In this document: piece after piece, positions 57,599 to 64,000 of the stretch
How positions within the stretch are numbered: position 1 is the first letter of the stretch
How the letters are laid out: each line of letters opens with the position of its first letter
Source: Pseudomonadota bacterium
Lineage (GTDB): Bacteria > Pseudomonadota > Alphaproteobacteria > Rhizobiales > Rhizobiaceae
Direction: 5' to 3'
NCBI GenBank assembly: GCA_023404095.1
Contig: JAEYDD010000071.1
Span: forward strand, 1-64,000
DNA: 64,000 bases
The notes under the pieces: model-generated
Seen by the model: only the letters and a program-made list of their open reading frames with translations
Told to the model about the DNA's origin: nothing
Databases searched by the model: none
Made by a program: the position numbers and the translations under genes

Positions 57599-58393
57599 TC
57601 AGGCTGTGGTCGTGAAGCGCGGCGCCGGCCGGGTGGCGGAAAGCTGCGGGCCGAGGGCGAGGCGCGCCGACTCATAGGCGTTCCACAGATCGATATCCCG
57701 CAGCGCGGGGATGGTGCTCGTCTCGCCCTGATCGAGCCCGGCAAGCGCGGCGTCGACCATGTCTTCGGCCTGCATCACGATTTCGGTGGGAAGATGCTCG
57801 ACCGGCAGGCCGCCGAGAGCCCAGAAATTGGTCCGTGTCGCGCCGGGCAGCACGGCCTGGGCACGGATGCCGCGGTCCGCAAGTTCGTGGTTTAGCGAGG
57901 TGGTGAACGCCTGAACGAAAGCCTTTGTCCCGCCATAGACGCCGTTGAGCAGTTCGGGCGCGATCGCAACAATCGAGGCGATATTGATCACCGTGCCGCC
58001 GCCGCGCGCCACGAAGCCGGGCACTGCCGCGTAGGTCAGGCGCATCAAGGCGGTTACGTTGAGGCGCACCATGGCTTCCATGCGATCGACATCGCTTTCC
58101 AGCAGCGTCGTGTGGGTGCCGATGCCGGCATTGTTGACCAGCGCCGTGATGCTGGCATCTTCGCGCAGCACCTTCTCGACGCCCGCAAGATCGGCCGCGT
58201 CGCCCAGATCGGCGGCAAGCACTTCCACCGCACGGTTCGTCTTGTCCGAGATCGCCGAGGCAAGCGTCTGAAGCTTGTCCCTGTTGCGGGCAACGAGGAT
58301 CAGGTCGTAGCCGCGCGCGGAAAGACGGTCGGCGTAGATCGCGCCGATGCCAGTGGAGGCGCCGGTGATGAGTGCAGTTCCCTTGGTAGGCAT
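57599..58393 (-). CDS. SDR-family oxidoreductase
   Basis: 264 residues from ATG 58393 with AAGGAA upstream; the longer frame to 58525 overlaps the divergent promoter. TGASTGIGAIYA cofactor loop, NNAGIGTHT, Ser in NIASIVA and catalytic YGGTK. The C-terminal tail resembles DltE-type SDRs. It is divergent from a GlxA-type regulator, which probably controls it. Confidence 0.87.
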   Translation of the reverse strand: MPTKGTALITGASTGIGAIYADRLSARGYDLILVARNRDKLQTLASAISDKTNRAVEVLAADLGDAADLAGVEKVLREDASITALVNNAGIGTHTTLLESDVDRMEAMVRLNVTALMRLTYAAVPGFVARGGGTVINIASIVAIAPELLNGVYGGTKAFVQAFTTSLNHELADRGIRAQAVLPGATRTNFWALGGLPVEHLPTEIVMQAEDMVDAALAGLDQGETSTIPALRDIDLWNAYESARLALGPQLSATRPAPRFTTTA

Positions 58394-58451
58394 AGGTCTG
58401 TTCCTTGTTTGCGGGGAAAGCGCCCTCGCTTTCGACAAGGATGTTATGGAC

Positions 58452-58500
58452 CGAATGACATTCGTCCGATATGACGTATAAACGACGTTTTTCGGACATA
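58452..58500. promoter_or_regulatory. Palindromes in the SDR/glxA-type divergent promoter
   Basis: CGAATGACATTCG at 58452-58464 is a perfect 6-bp-arm palindrome. A second pair, GTCCGA and TCGGAC, brackets an ACGT-containing centre to 58497. Either could bind the AraC-type regulator next door; assignment is positional. Confidence 0.4.
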
Positions 58501-58516
58501 GAACTTGGAGGGCTGA

Positions 58517-59458
58517 ATGCCTCACGTTTCCATGGTGCTGACGCCGGGCTTCCAGTTTCTGGCGCTCGGCGTGCAGGCCGCCTTCGAGCTGGCCAATGTG
58601 TTGCGGGATGAGACTTATTACACCCTTTCGATCACCTCGGTCGAAGGCGGACCTGTCATGTCATCCAGTGGTTTTGCTGTGCCGACGACCAAGCTCAACG
58701 ACGTGGGACACGTGGACACGCTGCTTCTTCTGGCGGGCCTCGTACCCCCTCCGCAGCAGGATGAAACGACGCTCGCGACTTTACGCGCGATGGCCAAGGC
58801 ATCGCGACGGGTCGCGGGGCTCTGCACCGGATCGTTTCTGCTAGGACAGATGGGCTTTCTCGAGGGACGGCGCGCAACCACTCATTGGTCCTATGCCAGC
58901 GAGATGCGCAAGGCCTTTCCAAATGTGCGGGTTGAGGACGACCGTATCTTCATAAACGAGGGGCCGGTCTGGACATCGGCCGGCCTCACTGCAGGCCTGG
59001 ATCTCGCCGTCGGATTGGTCGAGAAGGATCTGGGACGCGACGTGGCAGGAGCCATCGCCCGACGGCTGGTGATGCATCATCGCCGCGCCGGGGGTCAGTC
59101 GCAGCATTCTGAATTGCTGCAACTCGCGCCCAGTAGTGACCGCATTCAAAAGACGCTTATCCATGCAAAGACCCACCTCGCCAACCCGTTGACCGTGGAG
59201 GAACTGGCTCAGGTCGCGGCACTCTCGCCCCGCCAGTTCAGCCGTGCCTTTCATGCCGAAACCGGCCAGACGCCTGCAAAGGCCGTCGAGCAACTCCGCC
59301 TTGAGGCCGCCCGCCTGATGATCGAGGAGACTCGGCATCCCATGGATCAGATCGCCCGGGAAAGTGGTTTCGTCGATCTTCGGCGGATGCGCGATGCCTT
59401 CATGCGCCAGTATGGGCAACCCCCGCAAACGATCCGGCGGCTTGCGAAAGCCGCCTGA
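58517..59458 (+). CDS. GlxA-family transcriptional regulator (DJ-1/PfpI domain plus AraC HTH)
   Basis: 313 residues. Residues 1-185 form a DJ-1/PfpI-like domain with the nucleophile-elbow Cys (VAGLCTGSFLLGQMG). Residues 215-310 carry two AraC HTH motifs (LTVEELAQVAALSPRQFSRAFHAETGQTP and MDQIARESGFVDLRRMRDAFMRQYG). These are sensor-type activators. Target probably the divergent SDR operon. Confidence 0.9.
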   Translation: MPHVSMVLTPGFQFLALGVQAAFELANVLRDETYYTLSITSVEGGPVMSSSGFAVPTTKLNDVGHVDTLLLLAGLVPPPQQDETTLATLRAMAKASRRVAGLCTGSFLLGQMGFLEGRRATTHWSYASEMRKAFPNVRVEDDRIFINEGPVWTSAGLTAGLDLAVGLVEKDLGRDVAGAIARRLVMHHRRAGGQSQHSELLQLAPSSDRIQKTLIHAKTHLANPLTVEELAQVAALSPRQFSRAFHAETGQTPAKAVEQLRLEAARLMIEETRHPMDQIARESGFVDLRRMRDAFMRQYGQPPQTIRRLAKAA

Positions 59459-60140
59459 GGGATGGCGGGAGAGAACTACGGCTCTTGAAGAGGATTCGAA
59501 TAATTTCTCCCATTCGAATATTTGCCCGCCCTAATAGCCAACTCGCTTATGGAAAATACAATCCTGGGTGAGAACCCGTTGAAGATACATCAAAATCCAA
59601 GCCCTTTGCTTCCTCTGGCGTTCCTTAAATTCAGAACGCAAAAATGAGGTGCGGCGTGATCAAAATGCGCAACCTCCCGGCGGGTCTCATCTTGAGCAGT
59701 ATCTTAGGTTTGTCGAGGCGCACTTGTTCATCGTCTGGAGCGCTACGTTTACCTTCACGCCAGTCAGGCGACAGGCTGTAGCCTCGGCTTAAACGATATA
59801 CTTGCCGCGCATGCTCCTGATCCGGCTCTTCGTCGCATGCGTTGCCGCCATTTTTGCCGTCTACGTCTCTCAGCCACGATCGCGCGAACTGTCTCCCGGG
59901 ACGCGAAAATCCTACTTCCTGACGGATATGACGAAGTATGTTCGGTGGCTGGTTTCTTAGACGCCATTCTGGCTGACCTCGTGCACCGACTGAAACCCCT
60001 GCGTACTGAGTTCGCGGCCTGCCAGCACACGGACACTCACAATAACGTGTTCATTTACTATTGAGCTTTCGGCCCCGCGGAACGTTGCGAACCATGTGCC
60101 TTTGCCGATGTGAGGTGCGGGCATCAAAAAGGACCAGCCG
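59459..60140. other. 682-bp intergenic region
   Basis: No gene is well supported. One 49-codon frame at 59811-59960 (MLLIRLFVACVAAIFAVYV...) looks like a signal peptide with a short basic tail but has no ribosome site. An AT-rich start (59500-59650) probably includes promoter sequence. Nothing else was seen. Confidence 0.4.
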
Positions 60141-60818
60141 ATGACCAAAACAGGATCATTGCCACAACCCGACGAACTGTATGGCAATGTCTTCGATGCC
60201 TGTCGCGACAAGGTCGATTTGCCATTGAAAACGATGGTCGTGCCGGGTGCGCTTGCAGGCATTTATATCGGCCTCGGCGATCTTTTTGCCACGGTTGCGC
60301 TGGCTGGAGCAAATGACCTTGCGTTTGGCGCGGGTCAGGTTCTTGCCGGTATCGGTTTTTTCCTAGGGCTTGCTCTTGTAGTAGTTGCAGGCGCCGAACC
60401 TTTCACCGACACCACGCTGATGGTAGGGCCGGTTGCAGCGAGGGAGATACCGACGGCGAAGGCGGTATTTCTCGCCGGTTTCGTTGCGTTGTCCGGATTG
60501 CACCCAGCCGGTAAGGGCGCCGTCGGCCGGGCCGCCGTGGATCTTGCCGAAACGAAAGGCGCCAAAGACTTTGCAACGACGATGGCAAGCGGTGTTCTTG
60601 CCAACCTGCTGGTCTGCCTCGCGGTGTGGCTCTCTTATGCGGCGGCCGGGTTGGAGCATTCGATCGCAAACATGTGGTGTGGTCGAGAAAAGCGCCGCGG
60701 TAGTGTTGCTCAGCGACGTCGCCGCCAATCTGTTGCCCGCAACGATCGGGAATATCCTTGGGGCGCATTTGTCGTTCTCACCTATCACGCTGCCTATGGC
60801 AAGACGGGCCGGGCCTGA
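60141..60818 (+). pseudogene. Formate/nitrite channel (FocA/NirC family) with internal deletion and frameshifts
   Basis: Starts normally with AAAGGA upstream: PDELYGNVFDACRDKVDLPLKT, GALAGIYIGLGDLFATVAL, FLGLALVVVAGAEPFTD, ASGVLANLLVCLAVWLSYAA. It then jumps directly to AGLEHSIANMW, missing about 25-30 residues. Frame then shifts: VAANLLPATIGNILG is in another frame, and GAFVVLTYHAAYGKTGRA is back in the first. The open frame is preserved, but the last helices are scrambled. The intact family length is about 270; this is 225. Confidence 0.8.
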
Positions 60819-60896
60819 ACCGGACCGGGCGGGACGAGGCCAAGTGCGGACATCCGAGCAGCGCCGGTATCAAAGTCAAAAAGGAGGAGAGATCTC

Positions 60897-63173
60897 ATGG
60901 CCGACAAAATTGCAAATCCGGAGTCGGCAGGTCCTGCCGGTGGATGGGGCTCGCTGAAATCACTCTTCCGAATTTACGGTGAAGCATGGCCGACACCTGC
61001 AGCCATAGAATCGCTTGCCCGGCAGAATAAGCCGAGGGGTTTCATGTGTGTTTCCTGCGCATGGCCCAAACCCGTCAACTATCATCCATTTGAATTCTGC
61101 GAGAATGGCGCAAAGGCCACGATGTGGGATCTGACCAATGCCCGCTGCACGCCCGATTTCTGGAAGGACCATACTGTCTGCGAGCTCCGGAACTGGAAGG
61201 ATCATGACCTCGAAATGACAGGACGACTTACGCATCCGATGTGTTACGATGCGGAGACCGACCGTTATGTCGGGGTGAGCTGGGAGGAAGCCTTTGCCAA
61301 GATCGGGGCATCCCTGAATGCATACGACCCCAATGCCGCAGTCTTCTACTCCTCCGGTCACGCGGGTCTGGAGGCGGCCTATCTCTACGCGCTGCTCGCA
61401 AGGGTTTATGGCACGAACAACCTGCCGCAAAGCTCGAACATGTGTCATGAGACGACGTCGGTTGGCCTAAGCAAGGTTATAGGCTCGCCGGTTGGCACGG
61501 TAGTCTGGGAAGATCTGGAGAAAGCTGACGCCTTCTTTTTCTTTGGACAGAACCCGGGATCGAATAGTCCACGTTTCTTGCATCCCTTGCAGGCTGCCAA
61601 GAAACGCGGCGCGAAAATCGTCACGTTCAACCCGGTGATCGAACAGGGGCTCGTTTCATTCGTCAATCCGCAAAACCCTTTCGACATGCTGACCGGCAAC
61701 GAGACCGCGATTTCCGACCACTATCTCCAGGTCAAGGCCGGCGGCGATATCGCCGCCATTCTCGGTTTGTGCAAGACGGTGATCGAGGCGGATGACGAAG
61801 CCGTGGCGTCCGGTGCGAGCCGGATCATCGATGTCGAATTTATCGACACCCATACGACGGGCTTCGCAAGGTTCATCGATTGTGTCCGTGACAGCGCTTG
61901 GCAGGATATAGAACGAGAAAGTGGACTGACAGAAGCGGCGATCCGAGATGCGGCAAAAATCTATACTCGTGCCGAACGGGTCATCGGCGTTTATGGTATG
62001 GGCTTGACGCAGCATGCCCAGGGCGCGCTGAATATCGCTATGCTGGTCAACCTGCTTCTTCTACGCGGTAATATCGGTCGGCAAGGCGCCGGCTGCTGTC
62101 CGGTGCGCGGCCATTCCAACGTTCAAGGGCAAAGAACCGTCGGCGTGGCGGAAAAGACCGAATTGATCCCGATGGAAAAGCTCCAGGAGCTATTCGATTT
62201 CAATCCGCCAACCGAAGACGGCCTGACCATCGTCGATGCAGTCAAGGGAATGATTGCAGGCGACGTAAAGGCGACAATCTGTCTTGGCGGAAATCTTCTA
62301 CGCGCAGTCCCAGAGCAAGGCGAGATGGAAACAGCTTGGGCAAGACAGGACCTAACAGTAATGGTTTCCACCAAACTCAACCGCAGCCATCTTTTTCCTG
62401 GAAAAAATGCCTATATCCTGCCCTGCCTTTCACGGCTTGAGATCGATGACCAGGCGACGGGTCCGCAAGCGGTAACGACCGAGGACAGTTTCTCGCATAT
62501 TTCCGGGTCGCTCGGGAAACGCTCGCCAGCCTCGAAGCATCTAAAAAGCGAACTGGCAATCGTGGCTGGCATTGCCAAAGCGACGCTTGCTGGCAATCCG
62601 AAACTGCGCTGGGATGACTGGACAGATGATTACAATCTCGTCCGCGACCTAATCGAGGCGAGCTATCCTGACGACTTCAGGGATTACAATCGGCGCATGT
62701 TCGAACCAGGCGGGTTCTATCGGGGCAATGACGCGCATGAACGTGTGTGGAACACCGAAGAAGGTAAGGCTGTGTTCACAACACCGGATCGGATGAATGC
62801 GCTCTCCTTCGAAGACGTGGAAGGGCGGTTCAGACTGGTGACAATGCGCTCCAACGATCAGTTCAATACCACGATTTACGGCTATTCGGACAGGTTTCGT
62901 GGGATTGATGGCACACGTGATATAGTGTTTATGTGTGAGCAGGACATTGCGGCTGCCGGGCTGGAGCCCGGTCAGGAGATATCACTTGTTAGCGACTTCG
63001 GTGACGGCAAACGACGCGTTTTGCCCCATTTGATAATTGTCCCCCACAGCCTTCCACGTGGAACAATTGGAGCATATTACCCGGAGTGCAACGTCCTGAA
63101 CGCGATCGATCATCACGACGAACTGTCAAAGACGCCCGCCTCGAAGGCGATCCCGGTACGGATCGAATGTTGA
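60897..63173 (+). CDS. FdhF/YdeP-family molybdopterin oxidoreductase (formate-dehydrogenase-like)
   Basis: 758 residues with AAGGAGG before the ATG. GFMCVSCAWPKPVNYHPFEFCENGAK at the N-terminus is the YdeP-type reduced Cys motif, lacking the four-Cys Fe-S pattern of FdhF. Mo-MGD binding shows in FYSSGHAGLEAAYL, SSNMCHETTSVGL and FFFGQNPGSNSPRF, with GRQGAGCCPVRGHSNVQGQRTVG typical of this family. The C-terminal molybdopterin-dinucleotide domain is intact (RLVTMRSNDQFNTTIYG, GAYYPECNVLNA). YdeP is linked to acid resistance in E. coli; substrate here unknown. The partner channel gene upstream is decayed. Confidence 0.9.
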   Translation: MADKIANPESAGPAGGWGSLKSLFRIYGEAWPTPAAIESLARQNKPRGFMCVSCAWPKPVNYHPFEFCENGAKATMWDLTNARCTPDFWKDHTVCELRNWKDHDLEMTGRLTHPMCYDAETDRYVGVSWEEAFAKIGASLNAYDPNAAVFYSSGHAGLEAAYLYALLARVYGTNNLPQSSNMCHETTSVGLSKVIGSPVGTVVWEDLEKADAFFFFGQNPGSNSPRFLHPLQAAKKRGAKIVTFNPVIEQGLVSFVNPQNPFDMLTGNETAISDHYLQVKAGGDIAAILGLCKTVIEADDEAVASGASRIIDVEFIDTHTTGFARFIDCVRDSAWQDIERESGLTEAAIRDAAKIYTRAERVIGVYGMGLTQHAQGALNIAMLVNLLLLRGNIGRQGAGCCPVRGHSNVQGQRTVGVAEKTELIPMEKLQELFDFNPPTEDGLTIVDAVKGMIAGDVKATICLGGNLLRAVPEQGEMETAWARQDLTVMVSTKLNRSHLFPGKNAYILPCLSRLEIDDQATGPQAVTTEDSFSHISGSLGKRSPASKHLKSELAIVAGIAKATLAGNPKLRWDDWTDDYNLVRDLIEASYPDDFRDYNRRMFEPGGFYRGNDAHERVWNTEEGKAVFTTPDRMNALSFEDVEGRFRLVTMRSNDQFNTTIYGYSDRFRGIDGTRDIVFMCEQDIAAAGLEPGQEISLVSDFGDGKRRVLPHLIIVPHSLPRGTIGAYYPECNVLNAIDHHDELSKTPASKAIPVRIEC

Positions 63174-63364
63174 GGTAACGAGAATTAGGACGGATCTCGC
63201 CCTTGCGAACAACGGCCTGCTATAACGCAACTCTCATTCTAAGGCCCGGAACCATGTCGGGTCTGCCTGCTAATAGGAACGGGCATGCTTGAGCAAAATC
63301 CGGGGTAGGGGTGTTGTCATATAAACCTGCTGTCAGTTTGTGGGGCGTAGAGATGGTGGGGTGA

Positions 63365-64000
63365 AGAATAGCTATCAGCTACAAGCGTCACCGTTTCCCG
63401 CGACAGATCATTGCCCATGCGGTCTGGTTGTACTTCCGGTTCCCGCTGAGCCTGCGCCTGGTCGAGGAATTGCTGCTGGAGCGCGGCATCGTCGTCTCGT
63501 ATGAAACGATCCGCAGATGGGGTCGGAAATTCGGACCGGCCTATGCGAAGCAAATCCGTCGCCGACGACCGTCGCACCGGGATGTCTGGCATCTGGACGA
63601 AGTGGTGGTTACCATCGCTGGCCGCAAACACTGGCTTGGCGTGCCGTTGCCCAGGACGGCTATGTTCGCGACGAGATTGCTCAAAGCCGGCGCGATACGA
63701 AAGCCGCGAAGCGATTGCTGATCAGGCGACTGAGGAAAGCAGGCATGCCGCCCAAACGGATCATCACCGACAATCTCCGTACGGCGCGGCCAAGCGTGAC
63801 GTTATGCCGGCTGCCGAACACAGGTCCCACAAAGGTCTCATCTGCCGCTGCGAAAACGGGAACGCATAAGGCAGGGTTTCCGATCAGCGGGCAGCTTGCA
63901 GCGCTTCATCGCGATCTTCTCAGCGCTCCGAAATCTCTTCGTCCCCCCCGCATCACAAACGATCCGCCCTGGCCACTCACCTTCACCGCATCCGCGCAAT
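63365..64000 (+). pseudogene. IS6-family transposase, frameshifted, continuing past the window
   Basis: DDE transposase pieces in three frames: ISYKRHRFPRQIIAHAVWLYFRFPLSLRLVEELL to HLDEVVVTIAGRKHWLG; then VAQDGYVRDEIAQSRRDTKAAKRLLIRRL to IITDNLRT; then AAKRDVMPAAEHRSHKGL. Homology continues to the window edge (SLQRFIAIFSALRNLFVPPR). A stop precedes the expected start. The element is inactive as read; the terminal repeat is not clearly identified in 63174-63364. Confidence 0.8.

Noticed and set aside
59764..60064. Short frames on both strands and a 49-codon signal-peptide-like frame at 59811
   Set aside because: There is no ribosome site, no family and overlapping frames on both strands; kept only as a note in the intergenic entry.

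Overview
The window looks like accessory DNA of a rhizobial alphaproteobacterium (Rhizobium, Ensifer, Agrobacterium or Mesorhizobium group), most likely a plasmid or chromid region or an old integrated plasmid segment. The support is high-GC coding sequence, proteins typical of these genomes (DUF1612/RHE_PE00001-like, DUF982, DUF1515, DUF892, Omp25/31-like barrel), a decayed repC of a RepABC replicon, and many LysR, TetR, GntR and SDR genes. No rRNA, tRNA or CRISPR array was found. The window begins inside the end of an IS3-family element and ends inside a frameshifted IS6-family transposase.

Layout. 0.3-4 kb: a DUF1612 gene, then a tightly packed vapB-vapC-antitoxin-like-integrase operon. 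4-10 kb: a 1723-residue RTX-type adhesin with two DNA-level repeat arrays, and an outer-membrane barrel. 10-14 kb: small proteins, a frameshifted DnaQ-type exonuclease, the repC remnant, a TrbM-like secreted protein, an XRE regulator and a kinase remnant. 14-26 kb: the best-organised unit. A GntR regulator lies between two divergent operons. Leftward are class III aminotransferase, TPP enzyme, SDR and an orphan response regulator, joined by 1-4 base overlaps or short gaps. Rightward is a PotABCD-type ABC transporter, then a second orphan response regulator and an alpha-oxoamine synthase. Near-identical palindromes (TTTTTGTTGCAACAAAAA) sit upstream of the aminotransferase operon and in the gntR/transporter divergent promoter, so one GntR-controlled regulon is likely. 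Its substrate or product is unknown.

26-50 kb: stress and redox genes (Ohr, a two-component system, DipZ, alpha/beta hydrolases, SDRs, ALDH, quinone oxidoreductase) with their LysR and TetR regulators. A divergent ABC-F/tetR pair occurs twice, intact at 45.4-47.8 kb and with a broken ABC-F at 26.0-27.0 kb. Several genes here are decayed: dnaK fused by deletion to a MEDS-domain fragment, an EF-hand gene, hydrolase and SDR fragments, and a TIR fragment. 50-57 kb: small stress-type genes (DUF892, CspA, DUF982) and a decayed prophage patch (DUF1515, lysozyme-like gene, gpD tail). 57-64 kb: SDR and GlxA-type regulator, a scrambled formate-channel gene, an intact YdeP-type molybdopterin oxidoreductase, and the IS6 remnant.

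The main themes are one coherent uncharacterised metabolic/sensing cluster at 14-26 kb and extensive gene decay elsewhere. Several broken genes remain open reading frames because frameshifts compensate one another, so automatic annotation could call them functional.
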